64,000 nucleotides of DNA from an uncultured Ruminococcus sp. (GTDB taxonomy: Bacteria > Bacillota > Clostridia > Monoglobales > Monoglobaceae): NCBI GenBank assembly GCA_902766745.1, contig CACXES010000041.1:62001-126000 (forward strand). The letters run 5' to 3'. Position 1 is the stretch's first letter; each line of letters starts with the position of its first letter. A program made the translations under genes and the position numbers. Of this stretch, positions 35,610 through 44,225 are shown one piece after another. The notes below the pieces were generated by a model. The model did not search any database, had not been told where the DNA came from, and saw nothing but the letters and a program-made list of their open reading frames with translations.

Positions 35610-36208
35610 CTTCCGAGCACCTTATCCGTAATAAAGCTGCGCCTGTGGAGCGGTGTAAGACCAAGACTCCTTATTGCCTGCATATGTGCCGCAGTGCCGT
35701 AGCCCTTATTCTTGGCAAACCCATAGCCGGGATATACCTCCTCCATTTTGCGCATATACCGGTCTCTTGTGACCTTTGCAACAATAGATGCCGCAGCTAT
35801 ACATTCGTAGGCAGAATCACCCTTAATGATATATTCGCACGGAACGCTGTCAAAAGGAATCCTGTCATTTCCATCAACAAGCAGAAAATCCGGACTAATA
35901 TTAAGAGCACCCACCGCCTCCTGCATGGCACGGTGTGTCGCCTGTCTTATATTAATTTCGTCTATCACCTCAGGGTCAACAAACGCTGTACTATACGCCA
36001 GTGCAGCCTCCGTAATTTTATCAAATAAATATTCACGCTTTTTTTCGCTGATTTTTTTCGAATCGTCTACACCATCTATTATTAAGCCCTCCGGAAGAAT
36101 AACTGTGGCAGCGCACACCGGCCCGGCAAGAGGCCCTCTCCCTACTTCATCCACTCCGGCAACAAGCTTGTATCCGGCATTGTAATACTTTTCGCCTGAA
36201 TCCGGCAT
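35606..36208 (-). CDS. rnhB: Ribonuclease HII
   Basis: A 200-residue enzyme that cuts the RNA strand of RNA-DNA hybrids and removes single ribonucleotides from DNA. The active-site motif is VAGVDEVGRGPLAGPV (Asp20, Glu21); further acidic residues are in FLLVDGND and the ASIVAKVTRDR region. The ATG follows AAAGGA. It is separated from rbgA by a terminator whose stem includes the rbgA stop codon. Confidence 0.96.
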   Translation of the reverse strand: MPDSGEKYYNAGYKLVAGVDEVGRGPLAGPVCAATVILPEGLIIDGVDDSKKISEKKREYLFDKITEAALAYSTAFVDPEVIDEINIRQATHRAMQEAVGALNISPDFLLVDGNDRIPFDSVPCEYIIKGDSAYECIAAASIVAKVTRDRYMRKMEEVYPGYGFAKNKGYGTAAHMQAIRSLGLTPLHRRSFITDKVLGR

Positions 36209-36240
36209 TAAATCACATCCTTTAAATATTTATATTATAT

Positions 36241-36276
36241 TTTAAATCGGCGAGAGAAAACTCCCACCGATTTAAA
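36241..36276 (-). terminator. Terminator overlapping the rbgA stop codon
   Basis: TTTAAATCGG pairs with CCGATTTAAA over an imperfect inner stem. On the minus strand the second arm is followed by an A/T-rich tract. The rbgA stop codon (36272-36274) is inside the first arm. Confidence 0.55.
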
Positions 36277-37126
36277 GCTGCGGCGTTTCAAGTGATATTC
36301 TGCCCAGCTTTGCCGAACGAAACTCGTCAAGTATAAGTGCCGAGGCTCTGAATGTATCTACCTCGCCGCCCGATACAATGCACCCGCGCTTTTTTCCTAT
36401 ATTCAAAACAATATCCCATGGCTCTGCTTTTATATCGCTGTCGGTCAGCTTGTATCTGTCCATAAGATTATTCGGATAGTTTTCCTTTAAAAACCCTATA
36501 AGATAGAATGCAAGCTCCTCTATGTCCATTATCTCATCTTTTATGCCGCCTGTAAATGCAATTTTCCTGCCGACCTCAGGGCTTTCAAACTTCGGCCACA
36601 GTATTCCCGGCGTATCAAGAAGCTCATACTTCCCGGAAATGCGAATCCACTGCTTTGCGGTTGTTATTCCCGGACGATCTCCGGTCTTTGCAGCACTGCG
36701 TGATGAAAGTCGGTTTATGAATGATGATTTTCCGACGTTCGGGATACCTACAATCATCATCTTTACAGCCGAACGGGAAATACCGCGCTGTCTGTCTCTT
36801 TCGAACTTTGCTCTCAATACCTCGTCAACAGCAGGTCCGAGAGCCGAAAATCCCTTGCCCGAGCGACAATCTGCCGGGAAAGCGGTTAATCCCTTAGAAC
36901 GAAAGTATTCCAGCCATTTTTCGTTCACCTCAGCATCTGCCATATCACACTTGTTCAGCACAAGTATACGAGGCCTGTTTCCAACTATGGAATCAATCTC
37001 AGGGTTACGCGAGGATAAAGGCAGTCTTGAGTCAAGCAGCTCAATCACCACATCAACAAGCTTAAGGTTTTCGGAAATGAGACGTCTGGTTTTTGCCATA
37101 TGCCCCGGGAACCATTGCAACTCCAT
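36272..37126 (-). CDS. rbgA: Ribosome biogenesis GTPase RbgA (YlqF)
   Basis: A circularly permuted GTPase of about 284 residues needed for late assembly of the 50S subunit. The motif order is G4 first (LNKCDMAD), then G1 (GIPNVGKSSFINRL) and G3 (DTPG), which defines the YlqF/YawG class, preceded by QWFPGHMAKTRR. Several start codons are possible between 37126 and 37138; the family N-terminus favours the ATG at 37126. It lies 29 bp after lepB in the conserved rplS-lepB-rbgA-rnhB order. Confidence 0.93.
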   Translation of the reverse strand: MELQWFPGHMAKTRRLISENLKLVDVVIELLDSRLPLSSRNPEIDSIVGNRPRILVLNKCDMADAEVNEKWLEYFRSKGLTAFPADCRSGKGFSALGPAVDEVLRAKFERDRQRGISRSAVKMMIVGIPNVGKSSFINRLSSRSAAKTGDRPGITTAKQWIRISGKYELLDTPGILWPKFESPEVGRKIAFTGGIKDEIMDIEELAFYLIGFLKENYPNNLMDRYKLTDSDIKAEPWDIVLNIGKKRGCIVSGGEVDTFRASALILDEFRSAKLGRISLETPQL

Positions 37127-37155
37127 CTCTACCAACACAATCCCTTCATACTTTT

Positions 37156-37830
37156 CTATCCGCAGACAAGATACGCATCGTTCATCAACGATACCTTCTC
37201 CGCATCATCGTGAACTGTTCCTATACTGTCAAGCGGCCAAAAACGGAATACCGCTCCGCCCATAATTTCCTCAACGGGTACAGGGCCTATCTCACGGCTG
37301 TCCTTACTGTGATTTCGGTTATCACCCATAGCAAATATATGTCCTGCCGGAACCACAATAGGCGAGTCCTTGCCATATTTGCCGGCAAGCATAAGATTTC
37401 TGATATACGACCCGACCGTATGCGTTTTTTCATTAATATACGGTTCATCCAAAAGCTCACCGTTAACGTATACTTTGCCCTCTTTTTCGTCTATGTATAC
37501 CGTATCGCCCTCTGTGGCAATAACTCTTTTTACATAAGGACGCTTAGGATCGCTTGCAGGTGTAAAGATAACTATGTCACCCTTTTCGGGAGTATAAAAC
37601 AGTCGATTTACAAAAAGCCTGTCATTCTCGTGCAGGCTCGGTTCCATCGAGGCACCCTGCACCTTGACAAGTGTGAATACAAAGTTTCTGACAACCAACG
37701 CAACCGCAACAGCAAGCACAATAGCCACGATCCAGTCGAACAATTCTTTTTTCCAGTTTGTTTTTTCTTTATCTTCTTTATCGTCAATTATATTTATCTC
37801 TTGATTTAAATCATTTTTATCAAGCTCCAT
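37156..37830 (-). CDS. lepB: Signal peptidase I
   Basis: A 224-residue membrane-bound serine protease that removes signal peptides from exported proteins. A single N-terminal membrane segment (about 30-55) is followed by the catalytic Ser in VQGASMEPSL (Ser61), the general-base Lys in YVKRVIA (Lys101) and the MGDNRNHSKDSR box. These match the Gram-positive Sip type. The longest ORF extends seven codons upstream without a better ribosome site. Confidence 0.95.
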   Translation of the reverse strand: MELDKNDLNQEINIIDDKEDKEKTNWKKELFDWIVAIVLAVAVALVVRNFVFTLVKVQGASMEPSLHENDRLFVNRLFYTPEKGDIVIFTPASDPKRPYVKRVIATEGDTVYIDEKEGKVYVNGELLDEPYINEKTHTVGSYIRNLMLAGKYGKDSPIVVPAGHIFAMGDNRNHSKDSREIGPVPVEEIMGGAVFRFWPLDSIGTVHDDAEKVSLMNDAYLVCG

Positions 37831-37867
37831 AATGCAACACAGCCCTTTCAAATTTTAAAAATTTTAA

Positions 37868-37899
37868 GAAAAAGTGGTGATTACGCAAATAACCACCAC
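37868..37899 (-). terminator. rplS terminator
   Basis: A GTGGTG-type stem (GTGGTGATT with AATAACCACCAC, imperfect) is followed on the minus strand by TTTTTCTT, about 16 bp past the rplS stop. Confidence 0.7.
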
Positions 37900-37914
37900 C
37901 GCATTTCCTTAATT

Positions 37915-38256
37915 TTAAAGTCTTTCCTTAACCTTAGCAGCCTTACCGACTCTGTCACGGAGATAGTAAAGCTTAGCACGGCGAACACGTCCGTGTCTTA
38001 CAACCTCGATGTGGTCAAGCTTCGGCGAATTTACAGGGAATGTTCTTTCAACGCCGACACCGTACGATACACGTCTTACGGTGAAGGTCTCCTGAATACC
38101 GCCGTGGTTCTTCTTGATAACCGTACCCTCAAACATCTGAACTCTTTCTCTGTTTCCTTCCTTTACCTTAACGTAGACACGAACCGTATCACCGATTTCA
38201 AGCTTGGGAAGATCTGTTCTGATTTGTTCCTGTGTAATCTGCTGTAAAATATCCAT
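37915..38256 (-). CDS. rplS: 50S ribosomal protein L19
   Basis: A 113-residue L19 with the expected pattern: [53 protein letters not shown] and [21 protein letters not shown]. It is located at the subunit interface of the ribosome. It has its own promoter (38332-38360) and a short leader that may be an L19 leader RNA. Confidence 0.97.
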   Translation of the reverse strand: MDILQQITQEQIRTDLPKLEIGDTVRVYVKVKEGNRERVQMFEGTVIKKNHGGIQETFTVRRVSYGVGVERTFPVNSPKLDHIEVVRHGRVRRAKLYYLRDRVGKAAKVKERL

Positions 38257-38330
38257 CTTTACATTTTCCTTTCTTTTCTTAGATATTCATGCCGAACATT
38301 CGACAGAGGACTATCCGTATTCAACCTACA
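38257..38330 (-). ncRNA. Candidate L19 leader RNA
   Basis: The 5' leader of rplS contains CGGATAGTCCTCTGTCG and GAATGTTCGGCATG followed by AATATCTAAGAAAAG, which I recall as the conserved core of the Firmicutes L19 leader (Rfam L19_leader). The short stem around UUCGG is visible. The assignment is from memory of the motif and not from a covariance search. Confidence 0.45.
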
Positions 38331-38478
38331 TATTGTAACATAAATACTTTATAATTGCAAGTATTTTTTTAAATTTTTTTGGAAATTTTTTAAAAAAATT
38401 TTTATTGAGGTGAGTAACGCCGTCAAGCTCTGACAACTGCTCTGAAATAAAGGCTAAGTATTCACGGCTTGCAGCCAT
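38326..38478 (-). pseudogene. Truncated TfoX-like N-terminal remnant
   Basis: A 50-residue ORF beginning MAASREYLAFISEQLSELDG, close to the start of TfoX/Sxy-family proteins, with a good ribosome-binding site (GAGGGTGA). After about 23 residues the similarity stops and the reading becomes a low-complexity Phe/Lys stretch (FFKKFPKKFKK) encoded by A/T runs. Normal TfoX proteins are around 100 residues, so the rest has been lost. Its tail overlaps the rplS promoter. Confidence 0.6.
38332..38360 (-). promoter_or_regulatory. Sigma-A promoter of rplS
   Basis: On the minus strand TTGCAA (38355-38360), 17-bp spacer, TACAAT (38332-38337). It lies inside the 3' end of the TfoX-like remnant. Confidence 0.65.
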
Positions 38479-38547
38479 GGAAATCACCCTCTAACCGGCA
38501 CTTTTGCGATAATATAAAAGTCTGAAAGAGTCGATGAAAAAATATTA

Positions 38548-39381
38548 TTAACCACATTCGCCTTTACCGTTTTCCGCTTGTGTTGCCTTTAACATTCTTC
38601 TGCGTCTTATGATGATGACGCCAATTCCCACCGCAAAAGTTAAAACTGCAAGCATCTGTGATACGCGTACTGTTCCAAATAAATACAAGGAATCCGACCT
38701 CAATCCCTCGATGAACATTCTCCCCAATCCATACCACGCCATATATCCGCAGAACAGCTCGCCGTTAAATAAAGTATGCCGCTTATATACCAACAATACT
38801 ATTATCCCCAAAGCATTCCATATGGATTCATATAAAAATGTGGGGTGAACATTTTCGGCTGTTATTCGTCCGTCCGACTCTATCGTCATTGCCCACGGCA
38901 GATCTGTCACGGTTCCGAAAGCCTCGCCGTTGACAAAGTTCCCCCATCTGCCGATAGCCTGACCTATAAGCAGACCTACCGCAAGCATATCCAGGACAAC
39001 CCCGATATTTATCTTTTTCTTTCTGCAATAGATTATAACTACCGCCGCCGCTCCGATCACACCTCCGTATATGGCGAGACCTCCGCTTCTTATATCAAAA
39101 ATGCTGAGAATATCGTTTCTGTATTGATTCCAGCTGAAAATCACATAATACGCCCTTGCACATATTATCGAAACAGGAATTGCCAATATCAGCATATTAA
39201 AAAAATCATCTGTGTCAAGGCTATTTACTTTACACTGCTTGTATCCGTATATAACGGCAATTATAAGTCCCAGCGTAATCAGAAGGCCGTATGTGAAAAT
39301 AGGAAAATCTCCTATTTCAAAGGCCGCTCTGCTAACTTTAAACTCAAGCCCGAGCTTTGGGAAGGTTATTATGTTCTGCAT
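38548..39381 (-). CDS. lgt: Prolipoprotein diacylglyceryl transferase
   Basis: A 277-residue multi-pass membrane enzyme that attaches diacylglycerol to the lipobox cysteine of lipoproteins. The signature GRWGNFVNGEAFG is present, with the HPTFLYES motif and an RSGGLAIYGG loop. Its substrate class is represented in this window by the solute-binding lipoprotein at 60640. GGAGC precedes the ATG. It is 16 bp after the YfmH-like gene. Confidence 0.95.
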   Translation of the reverse strand: MQNIITFPKLGLEFKVSRAAFEIGDFPIFTYGLLITLGLIIAVIYGYKQCKVNSLDTDDFFNMLILAIPVSIICARAYYVIFSWNQYRNDILSIFDIRSGGLAIYGGVIGAAAVVIIYCRKKKINIGVVLDMLAVGLLIGQAIGRWGNFVNGEAFGTVTDLPWAMTIESDGRITAENVHPTFLYESIWNALGIIVLLVYKRHTLFNGELFCGYMAWYGLGRMFIEGLRSDSLYLFGTVRVSQMLAVLTFAVGIGVIIIRRRRMLKATQAENGKGECG

Positions 39382-39397
39382 ATTAACACAGCTCCAA

Positions 39398-40684
39398 TCA
39401 AAGAGGCTTTACAACAGAGAGAACACAGTTATCGGGGTTGAAGTGTTCACACAATCTTTTGTAAACATCATCATATGTTACGCTTTTTGCAACCTCTCTG
39501 TATTCAAGCGGATTCTGATTATTAAGCAAACGGCGAAGGAAGAGATTCCCCATTTCAACCACGTTGTTAAACACTCGTACGTCTTGCGAAATCAACACCT
39601 TTTTTGCACGTTCAACCGCTTTTGTATCTATTCCGTCGGAAATCAGCCGCGAAAGCTCACCTTTAATTATTTCATAAACCTTTTCGGGCTCCGCCGACTC
39701 ACCGCCTATCAGTGAAAATCCGTATTCCGAGGATAACTCCGTCTCCGTCCCGAAAGAGGAATCGATTAAACCCTTCTCGTACAGATCAAGATATAAGTCA
39801 GAGCTTGTGCTGAATACCGATTCAAGAATTATTTCGGTAACGATCTCCTTCTTTAAAAGCTCTTTTCCGCTCATGTTCGGATGGTTATCCTTGAAGCCTA
39901 TTCTGAACATCGGCTGTGATACCGAAAGACGCTGTTCTATATATTCCTTTACTCTATCCTCAGGCTCGTCGGGACTGTATCTCTTGATTTCACCGCCGGG
40001 TTGTTTTGCGGACAAATGCTTATCAACATATTTCATAGCTTCATCCATATCTATATCTCCGACCAAAATCAAAATCATATTTGACGGATTATAAAACGTA
40101 TTGTAGCATTTATAAAGAATTTCGGGTGTAATATACGAAATACTCTCCACCGTCCCGGCAATGTCGATTTTTACAGGATTATTGTGAAACATAGCGATAA
40201 GCGTGTTAAAAAATACACGCCAGTCCGGCTCATCATCATACATCTTTATCTCCTGACCTATTATCCCCTGCTCTTTTGCGACGTTTTCTTCAGTGAAATG
40301 CGGATGATTTACAAAATCAAGCAGAATATCAAGATTTTCATAAAATCTATCTGTACACGAAAACAGGTATGCGGTCACATCGAATGAAGTAAAGGCGTTT
40401 GCGGAAGCACCCGTTTCCGCAAATCTTTCAAAGGCATCGATTCCGTTTTCGTCCTCGAACATTTTATGCTCAAGATAGTGAGCAATTCCGTCGGGAACCG
40501 TTGTCATTTCGCTCTCACCCGGTACGGTAAAGGTTCTGTTCAATGAACCGTATGCCGTTCCGTATATAGCGTAATATTTTGAAAAGCCTTTTTTAGGAAA
40601 GAGATATACGCGAAGTCCGCTTTCGTGTATCGCTGACTGCATCTCTTCATTGAGCTCTGCGTTTAAATATTTTTCTGTAATCAT
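39398..40684 (-). CDS. yfmH: M16-family peptidase, YfmH type
   Basis: A 428-residue zinc peptidase-like protein of the pitrilysin (M16) family. The inverted zinc motif HYLEH is intact (His69, Glu72, His73 after GIA), and a downstream Glu ligand is in the EQGIIGQEIKMYDDEP region. In B. subtilis, YfmH and its partner YfmF are needed for 5-aminopentanol modification of elongation factor P. The same adjacent pair here supports that assignment. The ATG at 40682-40684 follows GGGAGG and begins one base after the yfmF stop. Confidence 0.85.
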   Translation of the reverse strand: MITEKYLNAELNEEMQSAIHESGLRVYLFPKKGFSKYYAIYGTAYGSLNRTFTVPGESEMTTVPDGIAHYLEHKMFEDENGIDAFERFAETGASANAFTSFDVTAYLFSCTDRFYENLDILLDFVNHPHFTEENVAKEQGIIGQEIKMYDDEPDWRVFFNTLIAMFHNNPVKIDIAGTVESISYITPEILYKCYNTFYNPSNMILILVGDIDMDEAMKYVDKHLSAKQPGGEIKRYSPDEPEDRVKEYIEQRLSVSQPMFRIGFKDNHPNMSGKELLKKEIVTEIILESVFSTSSDLYLDLYEKGLIDSSFGTETELSSEYGFSLIGGESAEPEKVYEIIKGELSRLISDGIDTKAVERAKKVLISQDVRVFNNVVEMGNLFLRRLLNNQNPLEYREVAKSVTYDDVYKRLCEHFNPDNCVLSVVKPL

Positions 40685-40685
40685 T

Positions 40686-41963
40686 TTATTCCGCCTCCCC
40701 GTCCGCACGCTTCCCTTTTAAAAAGTATACCGTATCGAGTTTTATATTCTTCATAACAGAGCAAATCTGCTCCGATGTAACAGCATTGATTTTCTCAATG
40801 AATTTATCTATAGTTCCGCAGTTTCCGAGTATTGCCTGACTCAAATAATAATCCTCCATACTGCGCAAACTGTCTTTCAGCGAATTATAGCTGTTGGACA
40901 AATATTTCTTTGCGGATTCAATCTCAAACTCATCGATAACTCCGTCCTGCATCTTTTTAAACTGTGCCATTATCTCATCGTATGCTACCTGATAATTTTC
41001 CGTCTGTATTCCGGAGCTTATAAGCATAACGCTTTTAAACATAGCAACCCTTGCAACTGCATAATATGCAAGACTCAGTTTTTCCCTGACATTCATAAAA
41101 AGCTTCGAGAACGGGCTTCCGCCAAAAATACAGCTTCCGAGCACCAATGCGGGATATTCGTTTCCGGACGGCTCAACTCCGCATCTCAATCCCATACACA
41201 GCTTGCTTTGCACAACATCAGCTTCTTCGACAACATTTTTCACGGGCTTTTCTATATTCTCTGCAATTTGTGTCTTCTCATATACTCCCTCTCTCGGCTG
41301 AAATACGGAAGCGAGAATTTTCTTGACTGTTTCGGCAAGTTTGTCATTGGTCGAGCCGCTCAAAAATATATCCACCTTCGCCGAATTAAGCACATCTTTA
41401 TAAAACGAATACAGCTTTGAAGGTGTAATCTCGTCCAAATCTTCTGTATAGCCCGCCTCAAACATTCCGAAGCCATCCTGTCCGAACATTGCTTCGCGGC
41501 ACTTAAATTCGGCATACTCCTTTTTATCGTTGATAAGTCCGGTAATCGCATTTTTCAAGTTGACCTTTTCACTGTTGACATACTCTTCCGAGAACGAACC
41601 GTTTACGGTCAGCGGCGAAAAAATAAATTCCTTTAAAAACTCCGCTACCTCTGCGCTGATACTTTCGCCGATAAATCTGTCAGACACATACTCGGCCGTG
41701 AAATATATTACTTCGCCGTCGCCCTTAGTCCGCACGCCTGTGTTCACGGTTGTACTGTATAAGTCATCCAATCTCCGTGATATATCCTTCAATGTGGGAT
41801 ATTTTACGCAGCCGCGCTTAAGTACGGCAGGCAAAAGAGCCGCATATGTCACAGTACTGCGCTTTAGCGGAATATTAAAGTATACACTCATTAAATTTGT
41901 TTTGAACTTAGGCTCGTTTACGATACGCAAATCGACCCCGTCGCATATTCTTATTGTTTCCAA
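40686..41963 (-). CDS. yfmF: M16-family protein lacking the zinc site, YfmF type
   Basis: A 425-residue M16-fold protein in which the HxxEH motif is absent, as expected for YfmF, the inactive partner of YfmH. Recognisable segments are LLPAVLKRGCVKYPTLKDISRRLDDLYS and GGSPFSKLFMNVREKLSLAYYAVAR. The longest ORF starts at a TTG (41978), but GGAGG lies 8 nt before another TTG at 41961-41963, giving a start METIRICDG, which I prefer. Both candidates are non-ATG starts. Confidence 0.85.
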   Translation of the reverse strand: METIRICDGVDLRIVNEPKFKTNLMSVYFNIPLKRSTVTYAALLPAVLKRGCVKYPTLKDISRRLDDLYSTTVNTGVRTKGDGEVIYFTAEYVSDRFIGESISAEVAEFLKEFIFSPLTVNGSFSEEYVNSEKVNLKNAITGLINDKKEYAEFKCREAMFGQDGFGMFEAGYTEDLDEITPSKLYSFYKDVLNSAKVDIFLSGSTNDKLAETVKKILASVFQPREGVYEKTQIAENIEKPVKNVVEEADVVQSKLCMGLRCGVEPSGNEYPALVLGSCIFGGSPFSKLFMNVREKLSLAYYAVARVAMFKSVMLISSGIQTENYQVAYDEIMAQFKKMQDGVIDEFEIESAKKYLSNSYNSLKDSLRSMEDYYLSQAILGNCGTIDKFIEKINAVTSEQICSVMKNIKLDTVYFLKGKRADGEAE

Positions 41964-42039
41964 AATATAATCCTCCAATCAAATCCAAAATTTATCGAAA
42001 TACAGGATAATGTTGTTATTCTTACCCGGTCCCTGCAAC

Positions 42040-43182
42040 TTATTCCGATGCCCGAGCTTGCTTTTCCGCATTTTTTTTGCTAATCAGGTCGCTGATAATA
42101 CTGTTGAAGAGAGCGACAATCGGCACACCGAGGAACATTCCGAATATTCCGAACAGTCCGCCGCCTATCACAACTCCGAATATAACAAGCAACGGTTTAA
42201 TCGCAAGAGAGTTCGCCACAAGTCGAGGCTGTACAAGATTTGCATCAAGCTGCTGAATAACAATAAGCACAACAACCAGAATAATGGCATCCATGAATCC
42301 CCCTGTGACAAGGGTAATCAATGAGGAAATAAACACGGCAATGATAGCACCGAAATACGGAATAAGATTAAAGCTTCCGACCATAAGTGCTATTACCGAG
42401 GCGTATTCCGTATTCATAATTGACAGAACAATCAGGCACAGCATAAACACAATACATGAATCGAGAATCTGACATCCGATGTATTTTTTTATAAAGTTAG
42501 ATATTTTCTTCACATAAAACGTAACCACTTCCGTTTGCTTATTGGGAATGAAGGCTCGGCAAAAGCGTGCAGCTGCATGTCTGATGTTTTTTCTTCCGCT
42601 CAGCATATATATCGAAACAATAATTCCGATGAAGAAATCAAACACCGAGCTTCCGAAGCTTGCTACACCCTTGGCATACTTATCAAGATTATTAAGGTCA
42701 AGGAGCGTCGCAAACTTATCAAGAGAAAGAAGGTTTTCACTCAGAAATTTTCCAACGTCAAAGGATGTATCTTCCAAAAACGAAAACGAACCTACCCAGC
42801 TTCCGAGACTTTGTATCATCTGCGGCAACTGATCCACAAATTTTTTGATGCTGTCTACAAGCTGCGGAATTATTATTACCATTATAAATGTTATAATAAG
42901 CACAACCGCTGCGTATATGAGTAAAATCGCAAGCCCCCTCCTATGCTTTTTCAGGAAGGAAATTTTCGTGCGTTTAAGCAGCAATTCAAGCTTCTGACAC
43001 GGAGTTGAAAGCACAAATGCAATTACACCGCCTATTATAAAAGGTGTCAAAAGACCGATAGCCGTTCCGATTCCGCTGAATATAACACCTATATTATCAA
43101 ATGTTTTGTAAACGATAATAACCGCTGCAGCGAGAATGAATATACCGAAATATTTTTTAAGCTCAGAAAACTTCAATTCCAA
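42040..43182 (-). CDS. AI-2E family transporter (PF01594)
   Basis: A 380-residue membrane protein with about eight hydrophobic segments: two near the N-terminus (FGIFILAAAVIIVY, LLTPFIIGGVIAFVLS), a pair around AILLIYAAVVLIITFIMVIIIPQLVDS, and the C-terminal set with VGSFNLIPYFGAIIAVFISSLITL and VIGGGLFGIFGMFLGVPIVALF. These match the AI-2E/PerM family, whose members include autoinducer-2 exporters and Na+/H+ antiporters. The substrate is unknown. The start is probably TTG, either at 43182 or 43176; the latter has better spacing from GGTGGGTGA. Confidence 0.82.
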   Translation of the reverse strand: MELKFSELKKYFGIFILAAAVIIVYKTFDNIGVIFSGIGTAIGLLTPFIIGGVIAFVLSTPCQKLELLLKRTKISFLKKHRRGLAILLIYAAVVLIITFIMVIIIPQLVDSIKKFVDQLPQMIQSLGSWVGSFSFLEDTSFDVGKFLSENLLSLDKFATLLDLNNLDKYAKGVASFGSSVFDFFIGIIVSIYMLSGRKNIRHAAARFCRAFIPNKQTEVVTFYVKKISNFIKKYIGCQILDSCIVFMLCLIVLSIMNTEYASVIALMVGSFNLIPYFGAIIAVFISSLITLVTGGFMDAIILVVVLIVIQQLDANLVQPRLVANSLAIKPLLVIFGVVIGGGLFGIFGMFLGVPIVALFNSIISDLISKKNAEKQARASE

Positions 43183-43213
43183 TCACCCACCGTATCATAA
43201 ATCTACTTTAAAG

Positions 43214-43242
43214 AGTATAGCACAAAACAAAAAAATAGTAAA
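43214..43242 (-). promoter_or_regulatory. Promoter of the AI-2E-family gene
   Basis: On the minus strand TTTACT (43237-43242), 17-bp spacer, TATACT (43214-43219). It is divergent from the DeoR-type promoter 120 bp away. Confidence 0.55.
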
Positions 43243-43363
43243 CACTTTTGCAAAAATTTTTTTATTTCTTTGTTTTAATAGTAATGTAACTGTGTGTTTG
43301 AGAACAAAAGCTGTCATTTCCCTATAAATCTCAGGTATGGCTTTATTAGGAAAAACAAAAATA

Positions 43364-43392
43364 TTGACAAAGTTGCATATGTGTGTTATAAT
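43364..43392 (+). promoter_or_regulatory. Consensus promoter of the DeoR-type regulator operon
   Basis: TTGACA (43364-43369), 17-bp spacer, TATAAT (43387-43392): a perfect consensus promoter 27 bp before the start codon. DeoR-type repressors usually bind such strong promoters to control their own operon. Confidence 0.75.
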
Positions 43393-43418
43393 GAGTGCAT
43401 TTATGGAGGTGTGTGGAT

Positions 43419-44180
43419 ATGCTTGCGAAAGAAAGACAGCACAAAATTTATAATATAATCAAGAATGACGGGGCGGTTACCACGTCAAAACTTGTGGAAA
43501 TTTTCAACGTTTCCTTGGAAACTGTTCGCAGGGATTTGCTTTATATGGAGCAGTGCGGACAGCTTTTAAGGGTTCATGGCGGAGCTGTCGCAAAAAAAGG
43601 CATGAAGACTTTTTTGGATTTAAAAGAGCGCAACAAGGAATACAGTAAGCAAAAGCAGAGTCTTGCCGCAAAAGCTGTCGAATTTGTATCTGACGGGGAT
43701 ATTATTGCCGTTGACTCCGGAAGCACTGCTATTTCTTTTGCCGAAGCATTGAGAGGAAGATTTTCAGATTTGACAGTGATAACTCATTCCCTTGATGTAT
43801 TCAATATTTTATGTTATGAATTTAATGTAATATTGTGCGGCGGACGCTATATACAAAGCGAAAAAACCTTTTATGGCTCAGTGACACTGAAAACACTGGA
43901 GAGCCTTCATGCTCAAAAGGCGTTCATTTTTCCGAGTGCCGTTTCTCTGGAGTTCGGCATCTGTGATTTTCAGGATGACTTATTTATGGTTCAAAAGCAG
44001 ATGATGAAATCCTCGGATAAGATTTTTATCCTTGCGGACAGCAGTAAATTCGAAAAGAAGGCGTTGCTGAATATAGATGATATGAACCCCCGTTATACTT
44101 ATATAACGGACAGTGACCTGCCGGAAGAATTGGTTCAGCTTTACAGCGAAAACAAACTCAATATATATTTAGGAAAGTAA
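43419..44180 (+). CDS. DeoR/GlpR-family transcriptional repressor
   Basis: A 253-residue regulator. The N-terminal winged helix-turn-helix carries the DeoR pattern (RQHKIYNIIKNDGAVTTSKLVEIFNVSLETVRRDL, then LLRVHGGAV), and the C-terminal part is the sugar-phosphate-sensing isomerase-like domain (DIIAVDSGSTAISFAEAL, LADSSKFEKKAL). Such proteins bind phosphorylated sugars. The ATG at 43419-43421 follows GGAGGT; the longer ORF does not have a better site. It precedes an MFS transporter by 45 bp and likely regulates it. Confidence 0.88.
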   Translation: MLAKERQHKIYNIIKNDGAVTTSKLVEIFNVSLETVRRDLLYMEQCGQLLRVHGGAVAKKGMKTFLDLKERNKEYSKQKQSLAAKAVEFVSDGDIIAVDSGSTAISFAEALRGRFSDLTVITHSLDVFNILCYEFNVILCGGRYIQSEKTFYGSVTLKTLESLHAQKAFIFPSAVSLEFGICDFQDDLFMVQKQMMKSSDKIFILADSSKFEKKALLNIDDMNPRYTYITDSDLPEELVQLYSENKLNIYLGK

Positions 44181-44225
44181 AATATATCAGACACTCAAAA
44201 CTAAATCGAAGGGGAATTCGATCCT

